Part shown: positions 1 through 9,128 of the stretch, one piece after another
How positions within the stretch are numbered: position 1 is the first letter of the stretch
How the letters are laid out: every line of letters starts with the position of its first letter
Source: an uncultured Clostridia bacterium
GTDB taxonomy: Bacteria; Bacillota; Clostridia; TANB77; CAG-508
Assembly: GCA_944390285.1 (NCBI GenBank)
Contig: CALXPN010000008.1
Span: 1 to 54,343 of the forward strand
DNA: 54,343 bases
Direction: 5' to 3'
The notes under the pieces: model-generated
What the model saw: only the letters and a program-made list of their open reading frames with translations
Told to the model about the DNA's origin: nothing
Databases searched by the model: none
Position numbers and translations under genes: made by a program

Positions 1-30
1 ATCTTTGCTTTTTTTTATAGAAACTTGTAA

Positions 31-59
31 TTGCTATGTGAAATTTGATGTGCTATAAT
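31..59 (+). promoter_or_regulatory. sigma-A-type promoter for the 90-1795 operon
   Basis: TTGCTA (31-36), a 17-nt spacer and a perfect TATAAT (54-59) stand about 30 nt upstream of the metallophosphoesterase start. The T-rich run at 5-17 may be the tail of a terminator lying outside the window. Confidence 0.6.
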
Positions 60-89
60 TAAAACATTAAAGCCATGTTGGAGGATTTT

Positions 90-899
90 ATGAATAAATG
101 CAAAATTGTTATATTTTCTGATTTACATTATAGAGACGAAAAACCATTATATAAAACCAGAAAATTAACTGAATATTCAATACCACTATTAGATAAATTA
201 GCTTATAAAATTAATAATGAAATAAAACCGGATTTATGTATAAATTTAGGAGATTTAATAGAAGATACAGCAAATCATGAAAAAGATATTATAAATTTAA
301 AATTTATTTGGGAAAAACTTAAAATAATAAAAGTTCCATTTTATTCTCTTGCAGGAAATCATGATCTAAGAATGATGCAGTCAAGAAAAGAAGTAGAAGA
401 TATAATGGGATATGAACATTCTACGTTTTCTTTTAATTTAAATGGGTATCATTTTATACTGCTTGGAAATGATGTAGTAGAAGATATTTCAAGAGAAAGA
501 GGAGGATTATTTAGAACTCAATATATTTCAAGTGAAGATTTAAAATGGCTAGAAAAAGATTTAGCAAATAATGATTTACCAACACTAATTTTTACTCATT
601 TTGGAGTAGCAGAAGATGATTTAAAAGAAAACTGGTGGTTTCATGATGATTTTGAATGCGGATTACTAAAAAATAGAAAACAATTAAAAGAAATTATTGA
701 AAAATATAAAAATATTTTGGGATTTTTTTCAGGACACCAACATTGGACTAAAAAAATAATCGAAAATAATATTACATATTATATTTTAGGATCTTTAACT
801 GAAAATATAAATAATGATAATATTCCAGACGGAGTTTATTTTGTAGTAAACTTAGAGGATGATAAAATGGAAGTAATAGAAAATCATTTAAATTTGTAA
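90..899 (+). CDS. calcineurin-like metallophosphoesterase
   Basis: Metal-dependent phosphoesterase of the calcineurin-like superfamily, 269 aa, probably cytoplasmic. The five metal and catalytic motifs are all present: DLH (residues 11-13), GD (54-55), GNHD (89-92), a TH pair ending at His170 and GHQH (215-218). There is no signal peptide or membrane segment. I take ATG 90 rather than ATG 75, because a GGAGGA Shine-Dalgarno sits at 80-85, between the two. The substrate cannot be read from the sequence; relatives include phosphodiesterases and phosphomonoesterases. It lies 17 nt upstream of truB and probably shares its transcript, but no functional link is evident. Confidence 0.85.
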   Translation: MNKCKIVIFSDLHYRDEKPLYKTRKLTEYSIPLLDKLAYKINNEIKPDLCINLGDLIEDTANHEKDIINLKFIWEKLKIIKVPFYSLAGNHDLRMMQSRKEVEDIMGYEHSTFSFNLNGYHFILLGNDVVEDISRERGGLFRTQYISSEDLKWLEKDLANNDLPTLIFTHFGVAEDDLKENWWFHDDFECGLLKNRKQLKEIIEKYKNILGFFSGHQHWTKKIIENNITYYILGSLTENINNDNIPDGVYFVVNLEDDKMEVIENHLNL

Positions 900-916
900 G
901 TTATAAGGAGAAAAAT

Positions 917-1795
917 ATGGAAGGAATTTTAATAATTAATAAACCTAAAGGGTATACTTCTCAAGATGTTGTGTCAAAAGTAAAAAAAATATTAAATGTA
1001 AAAAAAGCAGGACATACTGGAACACTGGATCCACTGGCAACAGGGGTTTTGCCTATAATGATTGGAAATTATACAAAACTTTCTAAATATTTAATAGAAC
1101 ATAATAAAACTTATTTAGCAAGAATTAAGTTAGGAGAAAAAAGAGATACAGGAGATGAAGAAGGAAAAATTATTGAAACTAGAGAAGTTTTGCAAGATAA
1201 TTTAGATAAAGAAAAAATAGAAAATGTTTTAAAAAGTTTTTGTGGCAGACAAAAACAGATTCCTCCAATGTATTCTGCAATAAAAGTAAATGGGAAAAAA
1301 TTATATGAATATGCAAGAGAAGGTAAGAAAGTAGAGATTCCAGAAAGAGAAATTGAAATATATAATATTAAATTAAAAAATATAAATTCAGAGAAAAAAG
1401 AAATTGAATTTGAAGTAAATTGTTCTAAAGGTACTTATATAAGAGTTTTATGTGAAAATATAGCAGAATGTTTAGATACAATAGGATATATGAGTTTTTT
1501 AAAAAGAATAAGAGTTGATAAGTTTGTAATAAATAAAGCAATTACTCTTGAAGAGTTAGAGAAAAACAGTGATAATAAAGTTTTTTTAGAAGAAAATTTA
1601 ATAAATATGGATGAAATTTTTAAAGAATTACCTTATATAGTTTTAAATAATAGAAAAAAAGAGTTATTTTTAAATGGTGTTATGCTTACATTTGAAAAAA
1701 AAGATGGTTTATATAATATATATAATAATGAAATTTATTTAGGAACAGGAATAATAAAAAATAATTTGCTAAAAAGAGATGTAATAATTGGTTAA
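917..1795 (+). CDS. truB: tRNA pseudouridine(55) synthase TruB
   Basis: Converts U55 of tRNA to pseudouridine in the T-loop. Motif II, GHTGTLDPLATG, lies at residues 32-43 with catalytic Asp38. Later motifs are also present, including the PPMYSAIKVNG segment and the YIRVL segment of the active site. At 292 aa it has normal family length, with a short C-terminal extension in place of a clear PUA domain. A GGAG site precedes ATG 917. In many Firmicutes truB follows rbfA in the nusA-infB operon; here that operon is about 18 kb downstream and truB is instead paired with a phosphoesterase gene. Confidence 0.96.
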   Translation: MEGILIINKPKGYTSQDVVSKVKKILNVKKAGHTGTLDPLATGVLPIMIGNYTKLSKYLIEHNKTYLARIKLGEKRDTGDEEGKIIETREVLQDNLDKEKIENVLKSFCGRQKQIPPMYSAIKVNGKKLYEYAREGKKVEIPEREIEIYNIKLKNINSEKKEIEFEVNCSKGTYIRVLCENIAECLDTIGYMSFLKRIRVDKFVINKAITLEELEKNSDNKVFLEENLINMDEIFKELPYIVLNNRKKELFLNGVMLTFEKKDGLYNIYNNEIYLGTGIIKNNLLKRDVIIG

Positions 1796-1799
1796 AATG

Positions 1800-1827
1800 T
1801 TGAAAAATAAAAAAAGTATGATATAAT
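1800..1827 (+). promoter_or_regulatory. promoter of the 1859 gene
   Basis: TTGAAA (1800-1805), a 16-nt spacer and TATAAT (1822-1827) lie immediately downstream of the truB stop. This gives the small gene that follows its own transcription start. Confidence 0.55.
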
Positions 1828-1858
1828 ATATTTTATCAAAAAAATAGGAGGGATATTT

Positions 1859-2134
1859 ATGGTTGTAGAAAAAAAGGTAAAAGTACGGTGTATAAAGTAT
1901 AATGACATGACGTTTTGCTCATCGCGAGTAATTTCGGCAATATTGGTCGATGAAAACGGCGAAGAGTATCATGTTGAATGGGCATCAACACCAATGATTT
2001 CTGGACCTACTGTAAGCGTAGCTTCAAGAAATCAGGACTCTTTTGTAAGAGTCTGGAAAAAATGCAAAGCAGGAGACACAGTTCGGTTGTATCATGCAGC
2101 CGATCAGAGCTTTAACTATTTTGAACCTGAATAA
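1859..2134 (+). CDS. small protein of unknown function, foreign composition
   Basis: Encodes 91 aa with no family I recognise. It looks like a small soluble protein, probably rich in beta strand, with alternating hydrophobic residues, three cysteines, no signal peptide and no membrane segment. A GGAGGG site precedes ATG 1859. Base composition differs sharply from the neighbours: TCG, GTC, GGC, CGA and CGG codons are used freely. Two of its five arginines are CGG (codon 10 and one near the C-terminus), a codon I found in no native-composition gene except at frame breaks. It has its own promoter and a strong terminator, so it is a self-contained cassette. Recent horizontal acquisition is the simplest inference. 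Confidence 0.7.
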   Translation: MVVEKKVKVRCIKYNDMTFCSSRVISAILVDENGEEYHVEWASTPMISGPTVSVASRNQDSFVRVWKKCKAGDTVRLYHAADQSFNYFEPE

Positions 2135-2148
2135 CAGCTAATAATCCC

Positions 2149-2200
2149 AAAAACGCTGGTAACTGGAATAATAATTACAATTCCTATTACCAGCGTTTTT
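2149..2200 (+). terminator. rho-independent terminator
   Basis: A perfect 14-bp stem (AAAAACGCTGGTAA at 2149-2162 against 2187-2200) with an inner GGAAT/ATTCC stem, ending in a T run. It terminates the small atypical gene. The A-rich 5' side means it could also work on the minus strand. Confidence 0.85.
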
Positions 2201-2234
2201 CTATTAAAAGTTCGTTTAACTTCATATTATATTC

Positions 2235-2263
2235 TTGTAAAATCAATTAATGTATGATAAAAT
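2235..2263 (+). promoter_or_regulatory. promoter of ispG
   Basis: TTGTAA (2235-2240), 17 nt and TAAAAT (2258-2263), with a TG dinucleotide just upstream of the -10. It lies about 38 nt before the ispG start. Confidence 0.5.
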
Positions 2264-2301
2264 ACTTCTAATTATTTGTAGCATTTAATTGGAGGATAAA
2301 G

Positions 2302-3366
2302 ATGTATAAAAGAACTGAAACAAGACCAATTTTTGTGGGAGATGTACAAATAGGTGGACAAAATAAAGTTATAATACAATCAATGTGTAATACAAAAACT
2401 AAAGATGTAGAAAAAACTGTAAATCAAATTTTAGAATTGGAAAAAGTAGGTTGTGAAGTTATAAGAGTAGCTTGCTTAGATATGGAAGATGCAAATGCAA
2501 TAAAAAAAATAAAAAAACAAATACATATTCCTATTGTTGCAGATATACATTTTGATTATAAAATTGCACTTACAGCAATTGAATCTGGAGTAGATAAAAT
2601 TCGTATAAATCCAGGTAATATTGGAGATGAAGAAAAAACTAGAATTGTTGTAGAAGCTTGTAAGAAAAATAAAATTCCTATAAGAATAGGAGTAAATGCA
2701 GGTTCTTTGGAATCAGAATTACTAGAAAAATATGGAAAGCCTTGTAGTGATGCTATGGTTGAAAGTGCAAAAAGACATGTAGAAATACTAGAAAAATTAG
2801 ATTTTTATGATATAGCGATATCACTTAAAGCTTCTAATTTAGACATGTGTGTTGAAGCTTATGAAAAAGCTTCTGAAACTTTTAAATATCCTTTGCATTT
2901 AGGAATAACAGAAGCAGGTACAAGTTTTAGTGGAACTATAAAGTCAAGCATAGGTTTAGGAGTTTTATTAAGAGAAGGTATTGGTGATACAATAAGAGTT
3001 TCATTATCAGACGATCCAGCAGAAGAAATACCAGTTTGTAAGGAGATATTAAAAAATTGTAACTTATATAATAATATTCCAAAACTTGTATCTTGTCCTA
3101 CTTGTGGAAGAATACAATATGACTTAATTCCAATAGCAAAAGAAATAGAAAAATTTTTACAAAATATAGAAGCTGATATAACAGTTGCAATTATGGGATG
3201 TGCTGTAAATGGACCAGGAGAGGCAAGAGAAGCTGATATAGGAATTGCAGGTGGAAAAGGTGAAGGATTACTTTTCAAAAAAGGAGAAATTATTAAAAAA
3301 ATACCACAAGAAAAAATTGTTGAAGTTTTAGAAAATGAAATACAAGAAATGATAAAAAATTATTAA
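2302..3366 (+). CDS. ispG: 4-hydroxy-3-methylbut-2-en-1-yl diphosphate synthase IspG (GcpE)
   Basis: Penultimate enzyme of the MEP isoprenoid pathway. It reduces ME-cPP to HMBPP using a [4Fe-4S] cluster. At 354 aa it is the two-domain bacterial type: a TIM barrel, then a C-terminal cluster domain with Cys265 and Cys268 (SCPTCGR) and Cys300 in the segment [13 protein letters not shown], which also carries the fourth ligand Glu307. ATG 2302 follows GGAGG. It appears to be transcribed from its own promoter after the terminator at 2200. The gene implies isoprenoid synthesis from pyruvate and glyceraldehyde phosphate. Confidence 0.96.
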   Translation: MYKRTETRPIFVGDVQIGGQNKVIIQSMCNTKTKDVEKTVNQILELEKVGCEVIRVACLDMEDANAIKKIKKQIHIPIVADIHFDYKIALTAIESGVDKIRINPGNIGDEEKTRIVVEACKKNKIPIRIGVNAGSLESELLEKYGKPCSDAMVESAKRHVEILEKLDFYDIAISLKASNLDMCVEAYEKASETFKYPLHLGITEAGTSFSGTIKSSIGLGVLLREGIGDTIRVSLSDDPAEEIPVCKEILKNCNLYNNIPKLVSCPTCGRIQYDLIPIAKEIEKFLQNIEADITVAIMGCAVNGPGEAREADIGIAGGKGEGLLFKKGEIIKKIPQEKIVEVLENEIQEMIKNY

Positions 3367-3419
3367 AAAGATGCTATTGATATTGTGCTAAAATTAAAAA
3401 AAGAACCTAGGAGGTAAAT

Positions 3420-4445
3420 ATGAATTATCCTGAAAATTTAAAAAAAGGAGATACAATAGGAATATGTGCACCATCAGCGGGAATTGTTAAACCTGAAAAA
3501 ATAATGAGATTAGATCCTGCAATTAAACAGCTAAAAGAGTTAGGATACAAAGTAATTGAAACTAAAAGCGTTAGAAAAGGTGAAAGAGGAAGAAGTGCAT
3601 CAGCAGAAACAAGAGCAAAAGAATTTATGGAACTTATAGAAAATGATGATGTTAAATTAATTATATTTGCTTCAGGTGGAGATTTCCTATGTGAGATGAT
3701 AGATTATTTAGATTTTGAAAAATTAAAGAAAATGAAGCCAAAATGGTTACAAGGATTTTCAGATATTACTGGTATTAGTTTTCTTTTTAATACTATTTTA
3801 GATGTTCCAACAATGTATTTTCAAACAGTTAAAGATTATGCAATGAAACCTCTTCATAAGAGTTTAATTGATGCATTAAGAATAGAATCAGGAGAAGAAA
3901 TAGTTCAAGAATCTTTTGATTTATATGAAAAGGATTTTAAATCTTATGAAGCAGACCAAGATCCTTGCAAACCATATAATTTGACAGAAAAAGTTGAATG
4001 GAAAAACATATGCGGTGGAGAAAAAATTAAAATGAGAGGTCGTTCAATAGGTGGCTGTTTAGATTGTATACAATGCTATATTGGAACAAAGTATGATAAT
4101 GTAAGAAATTATATTGAAAAACATAAAACAGATGGAATAATTTGGTTTTTAGAGTGTTTTGAAATGGGAACAGCAGATTTATTTAGATTTTTATGGCAAA
4201 TGAAAAATGCAGGATATTTTGAAAATTGTAATGGAATTATTTTTGGAAGACCATTGTTTATTAGAAATGATTATGATATAACTTTTAATGAAACTGTAAA
4301 AGATGTTTTGGGAAATTTGAATATTCCTATAATTTGTGATGCAGATATAGGTCATGTTTCTCCACAACTTGCAACAGTAAATGGAGCAATTTTAGAAATA
4401 ACTTCTGAAAATGGAAAAGGAACAGTTAAAACTTATTTGAAATAA
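3420..4445 (+). CDS. LD-carboxypeptidase, peptidase S66 / MccF-like
   Basis: Serine peptidase of family S66. Known members are cytoplasmic LD-carboxypeptidases that remove the terminal D-Ala from muropeptides, and MccF proteins that inactivate microcin C-type aminoacyl nucleotides. At 341 aa the size matches MccF. The likely triad is Ser114 (QGFSDITG), a Glu in FLECFEM (245 or 248) and His312 (DIGHVSPQ). The oxyanion-type SGGD motif is at 85-88. No signal peptide is present. A GGAGG site precedes ATG 3420. Muropeptide recycling versus peptide-antibiotic immunity cannot be decided from sequence; MccF-like length and loops favour the latter subfamily. Confidence 0.88.
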   Translation: MNYPENLKKGDTIGICAPSAGIVKPEKIMRLDPAIKQLKELGYKVIETKSVRKGERGRSASAETRAKEFMELIENDDVKLIIFASGGDFLCEMIDYLDFEKLKKMKPKWLQGFSDITGISFLFNTILDVPTMYFQTVKDYAMKPLHKSLIDALRIESGEEIVQESFDLYEKDFKSYEADQDPCKPYNLTEKVEWKNICGGEKIKMRGRSIGGCLDCIQCYIGTKYDNVRNYIEKHKTDGIIWFLECFEMGTADLFRFLWQMKNAGYFENCNGIIFGRPLFIRNDYDITFNETVKDVLGNLNIPIICDADIGHVSPQLATVNGAILEITSENGKGTVKTYLK

Positions 4446-4528
4446 AAATACAAATTTTACAAATATGTCAAACAATAAATTGGGAAGAATAATAAAATGT
4501 AAATAAAATAAGGGGATTTATTTTTAAT

Positions 4529-5731
4529 ATGAAAGTAAAAGAAAATAAATTACATGAAAATGTAGAAAAAAAAGAAATCTCAGAAGAAAATACTATTAAA
4601 CTATCAAAAAGAGATATATCAATAGATTTAATTAGAATTGTAGCATGTCTTAGTGTTATAGCAACACATTTATGTTTGCAAGTTTTAAATCAATGTTATA
4701 ATAGAATAGATTGGAGTAGATTACTAGAAAAAAGTTTTTTAACAGATGGTGTTCCATTGTTTTTTATAATAACAGGTTTTTTTCTAGTAAATGGTAGAAG
4801 TTATAAAAAAATCTGGAAAAGTACGATTAAAAAAATATTAATACCAACTCTTATATTTGTTTTATTTACACAAGTTTTTTATTTATTTATTGTAAACAAA
4901 GAAAGCTTTATTTATTGTATCCAAAATTTTAACATAAATGCAATTGGAATAATAAATGCTATATTAGAGGCAGATGTTAGTTATCTAAATTCTACATGTG
5001 CACATTTATGGTATATCTTTTCATATATTAAAATTGTTATATGGATTCCAATATTATGGCTTGTATGTAAAAATACTAGAGAAGCTAATTTAGCAAGAAG
5101 AATAATGATGATTTTATCATTTTTGAATCTTGTTTTAGATGATATACAAAAATTTATAACATTACCTATTGGGGAAATTCATTTATTAAATATGATACCA
5201 ACAGAAATCCTATATGTATTATTAGGATATGAATTATTTGCTCATAAAGAAAAAATTAAAAATAATAAAAAAATAGCTATTATTTCTTTAATAGGATTTT
5301 TTGCTATAAACTTTTTAAGATATAAAATAGAAATGCAATATATGGTATTAAATTATTTAACTGATATAGTAGGAAGAATAAATTTTATGGAATGGAGAAA
5401 TACTTCTATAAATATTTTTTCGGCAATATTTTTATTTTGTTTCTTATATTCTTTTGAAATTAAAAATGAAAAATTAAGCAAAATTATTTTGTGGATTAGT
5501 AACAAAACATTTGGAATATATTTAATTCATTATGTAATACTTGCAAAAATAGATTTATATAAATTCGAAAAAATAGAAAAATTTATTTTTGAAATTTTAT
5601 ATTTGGCTATAGGACTAGTAGTTACTTTTATAATTTCAATAGCAATTGTATGGAGCATTCAAACATTAAAAAATTTATTTATTGACGCAATTAGATATGT
5701 AAAAAATAACTTAAAAAAAGTAGAAGAATAG
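4529..5731 (+). CDS. membrane acyltransferase, acyltransferase-3 family
   Basis: Integral membrane O-acyltransferase of 400 aa with about ten hydrophobic segments. After a charged N-terminal tail of about 30 residues comes the family start DISIDLIRIVACLSVIATH, with the conserved Arg and His, then a segment ending PLFFIITGFFLVNGR. Family members transfer acetyl or other acyl groups to sugars, peptidoglycan or teichoic acids at the cell surface (OatA and WecH are named relatives). There is no extracytoplasmic SGNH domain, so the acceptor is unknown. AGGGGA precedes ATG 4529 by 12 nt. No partner glycan genes are adjacent. Confidence 0.85.
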   Translation: MKVKENKLHENVEKKEISEENTIKLSKRDISIDLIRIVACLSVIATHLCLQVLNQCYNRIDWSRLLEKSFLTDGVPLFFIITGFFLVNGRSYKKIWKSTIKKILIPTLIFVLFTQVFYLFIVNKESFIYCIQNFNINAIGIINAILEADVSYLNSTCAHLWYIFSYIKIVIWIPILWLVCKNTREANLARRIMMILSFLNLVLDDIQKFITLPIGEIHLLNMIPTEILYVLLGYELFAHKEKIKNNKKIAIISLIGFFAINFLRYKIEMQYMVLNYLTDIVGRINFMEWRNTSINIFSAIFLFCFLYSFEIKNEKLSKIILWISNKTFGIYLIHYVILAKIDLYKFEKIEKFIFEILYLAIGLVVTFIISIAIVWSIQTLKNLFIDAIRYVKNNLKKVEE

Positions 5732-5836
5732 TGTAAAATAACAATTATGTTAAATTTATGGAAAAATATATCATTTTTTATAAAGTTATGATAAAATATT
5801 AAAAAATATTTGTAAAAGAAAATAGGGGGAATATTT

Positions 5837-6124
5837 ATGGAATTAAAAAGATGTGTTCGTTGTGGTAAATTTTATGCATCAGATGTGGATGTTTGTAAAG
5901 AATGTGAAAAAAAAGATTTATCAGATATGAGTAAATTAAAAGTATTTTTCGCAGAAAATTATGTTACAGGTGTTTCAAAAATGGAAATATCTGCTTCAAC
6001 AGGAATTAGTGCAAGAAATTTAAATCGATATTTAAGCTATGAAGAATTTAATAATATTTATGTAACAGATAACGCAAACAGTATTGCAAAAGAGGCTTTA
6101 TCTGGAGAAAAAATCAGCTTATAA
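5837..6124 (+). CDS. zinc-ribbon / HTH protein, YvyF-like
   Basis: Encodes 95 aa. The N-terminal zinc ribbon has CVRCG and CKEC pairs, followed by a helix-turn-helix-like segment around residues 40-75 containing SASTGISARNLNRYL. This layout resembles the TIGR03826/YvyF family (known from flagellar operons of Bacillus and Clostridium). No flagellar gene occurs in the window, so a general regulatory or adaptor role is equally possible. GGGGG precedes ATG 5837, and the gene lies 17 nt upstream of tyrS, which suggests one transcript. The assignment to the family is by pattern only. Confidence 0.65.
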   Translation: MELKRCVRCGKFYASDVDVCKECEKKDLSDMSKLKVFFAENYVTGVSKMEISASTGISARNLNRYLSYEEFNNIYVTDNANSIAKEALSGEKISL

Positions 6125-6141
6125 TATTGGGAGGAAGTTAA

Positions 6142-7356
6142 ATGACAGATATAATAAAAGAACTAGAAGAAAGAGGATACATAGAGCAATTAACTCATGA
6201 AGAAGAAATAAAAGAATTATTTAAAAAAGAAAGTGTGAGTTTTTATATAGGGATTGATCCAACTGCAAATAGTATGCATATAGGACATTTTGTAGCTTTA
6301 ATGGTTGCATCACGCCTTCAAAAAGCAGGACATAAACCAATAATATTAATGGGAGGAGGAACTGCTACAATTGGTGATCCTTCTGGAAGAACGGATATGC
6401 GTCAAATGCTTACAAGAGAACAATTAGATGCAAATGTAGAAGCTATAAAAAAACAAGCTGAAAGATTTGTTTCTTTTGAGGGAGAAAATAAAGCAATAAT
6501 AGTAAATAATGCAGACTGGTTATTAGATTTAAAATATATAGATTTTATGAGAGAAATTGGTAGTCAATTTACAATTAGCAAAATGCTTGCACAAGAATGT
6601 TATAAAACTAGATTAGATACTGGTCTTACATTTTTCGAAATGGGTTACTTATTACTTCAAAGTTATGACTTTTTATATTTACATGATAAATATAATTGTA
6701 AATTACAAATTGGTGGAAATGATCAATGGTCTAATATAATTGGTGGAGTTGAACTTATAAGAAAAATAGGTGCAGAAGATTCTTATGGATTAACCTTTAA
6801 ACTTCTTACAACAGCTGACGGAAGAAAAATGGGGAAAACTGCAAAAGGAGCTTTATGGTTAAATCCAGAAAAAACCTCACCATATGAGTTTTACCAATAT
6901 TGGAGAAATATTGGAGATACTGAAGTTAAAAAAGTTTTAAGTTTATTAACATTTTTACCAATGGAAGAAGTAGAAAGATTATCTTCACTAAAAGATGAAC
7001 AAATAAATGAAGCTAAAAAAGTAGCTGCATATGAAATAACAAAATTAATACATGGAGAAGAAGAAGCTAAAAAAGCAGAAGAAGCTTCAGAAGCATTATT
7101 TGGTAATGGTGGTAATATAGAAAATATGCCAACAACCAAAATAGAAGATGAAAATATTTCAATATTAGATGCAATAATTTTATCAGGTCTTGCACCTTCA
7201 AAAGGACAGGCAAAAACATTAATAATGCAAGGCGGTATTAGTTTAAATGATAATAAAATTGCAGATATTTCATATAAATTAAGTGAAAAAGATTTTAAAG
7301 AAGGATATGCAATATTAAAAAAAGGTAAAAAAATATTCCATAAATTAGAAAAATAA
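6142..7356 (+). CDS. tyrS: tyrosyl-tRNA synthetase
   Basis: Class I aminoacyl-tRNA synthetase charging tRNA-Tyr, 404 aa, soluble. It has the HIGH signature (residues 46-49), the tyrosine-pocket segment GGNDQWSNI and a KMGKT version of the KMSKS loop near residue 230. A C-terminal S4 domain begins near residue 340 (LAPSKGQAKTLIMQGGI). The KMGKT form with this length is the TyrRS-beta (TyrZ-like) type. The space between this gene and the upstream zinc-ribbon gene (17 nt) is too short for a T-box leader. A terminator follows. Confidence 0.96.
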   Translation: MTDIIKELEERGYIEQLTHEEEIKELFKKESVSFYIGIDPTANSMHIGHFVALMVASRLQKAGHKPIILMGGGTATIGDPSGRTDMRQMLTREQLDANVEAIKKQAERFVSFEGENKAIIVNNADWLLDLKYIDFMREIGSQFTISKMLAQECYKTRLDTGLTFFEMGYLLLQSYDFLYLHDKYNCKLQIGGNDQWSNIIGGVELIRKIGAEDSYGLTFKLLTTADGRKMGKTAKGALWLNPEKTSPYEFYQYWRNIGDTEVKKVLSLLTFLPMEEVERLSSLKDEQINEAKKVAAYEITKLIHGEEEAKKAEEASEALFGNGGNIENMPTTKIEDENISILDAIILSGLAPSKGQAKTLIMQGGISLNDNKIADISYKLSEKDFKEGYAILKKGKKIFHKLEK

Positions 7357-7378
7357 AAATAGTGATATAAATAATAGA

Positions 7379-7415
7379 AAAACTGCTAAAGAAATTTTAA
7401 ATCTTTAGCAGTTTT
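7379..7415. terminator. bidirectional terminator between tyrS and malQ
   Basis: A perfect 13-bp stem, AAAACTGCTAAAG (7379-7391) against 7403-7415, has A-rich sequence on its left and T-rich sequence on its right, so it can end transcription from both sides. A second hairpin, TAGATTAG-ATAGC-CTAATCTA (7423-7443), lies between it and the malQ stop. Confidence 0.8.
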
Positions 7416-7460
7416 CCATTTTTAGATTAGATAGCCTAATCTAGTGATTAGTGATTTAGC

Positions 7461-8975
7461 TTACTGATTTCTCTTATATAATATTGTAATTCTTTTTAAA
7501 GTCTTAAGAAGTTCATCAGTAAGCTGTCCGGGTTTCAAACGATAGTTCCAGTTTCCACCTATAGTAGATGGGGTATTAATTCTTCCTTCTTCTCCGAGAG
7601 AGAGAATATCTGAAACCATTGTCATTGCTATTCGGGCAGATGATGCCCAAATAGTTCTTATAGCTGACATCCCCAAAGATTCTTTTTCAGGATTATAATT
7701 CATATAATCCAAAATGAAATCTTTGTTATTTTCAGAAGCTTTTGTTACAGCCTCGCAAAATGTTTCAGAATCATGTGTTGAAGTATATCCAACACTATTT
7801 ATTTTGTAATTGTGAGGCAGATGAGTACTATCATCATTCTCATTGATTCCGAAAATTAAAACATTCATACCGGGAAATCCAGTATCCTGCAGCAGTTTTC
7901 TAACATCATCTGTTATAATGCCCAGATCCTCGGCGATAATTGGTACATTATCTCCCAGCTCTTTTTTTATAGCATTAATAAGTTCCATACGCGGACCTGC
8001 TACCCACTCTCCATTCAATGCTGTTTTTTCATTACCAGGAATTTCCCAGTAATCCTGGAAGGCTCTAAAATGGTCTATACGAATTACATCAGATAGTTGT
8101 AACTGATAACGAATTCGTGATATCCACCATTTAAAGTTTTCCTGTCTATGCATTTCCCAGTTATATACTGGGTTACCCCAGAGCTGTCCTGTAGCAGAAT
8201 ACATATCAGGCGGAACTCCGGCCACTTTTTCGTAAACAAGATTTTCATCTATCTTGAATAAGTGGCGATGAGCCCATACATCGGCTGAGTCTGGAGACGG
8301 ATACATCGGAATGTCACCAATGAATAAAATCCCATTTTCATTGGCATATTTTTTCAAAGCATACCATTGTTTAAAAAAGAAATACTGAATAAAATAATAA
8401 TATTCAATATCTTCTTGTAAAAGCTGATAGTATCTTCTCATTGCTTCTGGTGTACGTCTCTTTATTTCCGGATCATCCCATTCCCACATGGGTTTTTCGG
8501 AAAAATGTGATTTAATTGCCATAAACATGGCATATTCTTTCAACCAATCAAAATTTTTACTTATGAATTGGTCGATTTCGCTTTGAAGTGTGATATCATT
8601 TTTTGAATTTCTATATGCAATCCTTAAGATTTCAGATCGCATTTTAGAGACCTTTTCATAATTCACAACTTCTTCATCAAACTTGCCATCATAAGCTTTC
8701 AAATCCTGTTTAGTAAGGATTCTATCTTCAACTAACATATCTAAGTCGATGAAGAATGGATTCCCTGCTATGATTGAAAAAGTTTGATAAGGGCTGTCGC
8801 CGAATCCTGTATGCCCTAGAGGCAAAATTTGCCAGTACCGCTGACCAGCTTTTACCAGCTGATCTACGAAATCATAAGCTGATTTTCCAAAAGTTCCAAT
8901 CCCATAAGGTGAGGGAAGGGAAAAAATCGGCATTACAACTCCGCTTTCCCGTTTGAAACGGATGATTTCACTCAT
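7461..8975 (-). CDS. malQ: 4-alpha-glucanotransferase (GH77, amylomaltase)
   Basis: Disproportionating enzyme that transfers alpha-1,4-glucan segments between maltodextrins, 504 aa. GH77 motifs are clear: nucleophile Asp in RIDHFRAF, acid/base Glu in AEDLG and the third carboxylate in STHDSETF. The N-terminus (GVVMPIFSLPSPYGIGTFG) is typical of the family. An AAGGAG site precedes the ATG at 8975. Codon use is far less AT-biased than in the neighbours, and two arginines (codon 9 and one in GQRYW) are CGG. It has its own promoter, stands alone against the direction of the flanking genes and has no maltodextrin operon nearby. It was probably acquired horizontally. Confidence 0.95.
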   Translation of the reverse strand: MSEIIRFKRESGVVMPIFSLPSPYGIGTFGKSAYDFVDQLVKAGQRYWQILPLGHTGFGDSPYQTFSIIAGNPFFIDLDMLVEDRILTKQDLKAYDGKFDEEVVNYEKVSKMRSEILRIAYRNSKNDITLQSEIDQFISKNFDWLKEYAMFMAIKSHFSEKPMWEWDDPEIKRRTPEAMRRYYQLLQEDIEYYYFIQYFFFKQWYALKKYANENGILFIGDIPMYPSPDSADVWAHRHLFKIDENLVYEKVAGVPPDMYSATGQLWGNPVYNWEMHRQENFKWWISRIRYQLQLSDVIRIDHFRAFQDYWEIPGNEKTALNGEWVAGPRMELINAIKKELGDNVPIIAEDLGIITDDVRKLLQDTGFPGMNVLIFGINENDDSTHLPHNYKINSVGYTSTHDSETFCEAVTKASENNKDFILDYMNYNPEKESLGMSAIRTIWASSARIAMTMVSDILSLGEEGRINTPSTIGGNWNYRLKPGQLTDELLKTLKRITILYKRNQ

Positions 8976-9025
8976 AATCCTAATCTCCTTTCTATGTGAA
9001 ATCTAAACATTAGATTAACAGGCTT

Positions 9026-9054
9026 ATTATAGCACGGAAATATTAGAAAGGCAA
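9026..9054 (-). promoter_or_regulatory. promoter of malQ
   Basis: On the minus strand, TTGCCT (9054-9049), a 17-nt spacer and a perfect TATAAT (9031-9026). The leader to the malQ start is about 45 nt. Confidence 0.7.
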
Positions 9055-9072
9055 TAAATAATTTGTTTTTTA

Positions 9073-9101
9073 TTGTATCTACTTAACATTTATAGTATAC
9101 T
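9073..9101 (+). promoter_or_regulatory. promoter of the NUDIX gene
   Basis: TTGTAT (9073-9078), a 17-nt spacer and TATACT (9096-9101). It diverges from the malQ promoter, leaving a compact intergenic region with two outward promoters. Confidence 0.6.
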
Positions 9102-9128
9102 TTATACAAAGTTAAAAAAGGAGAAGTT

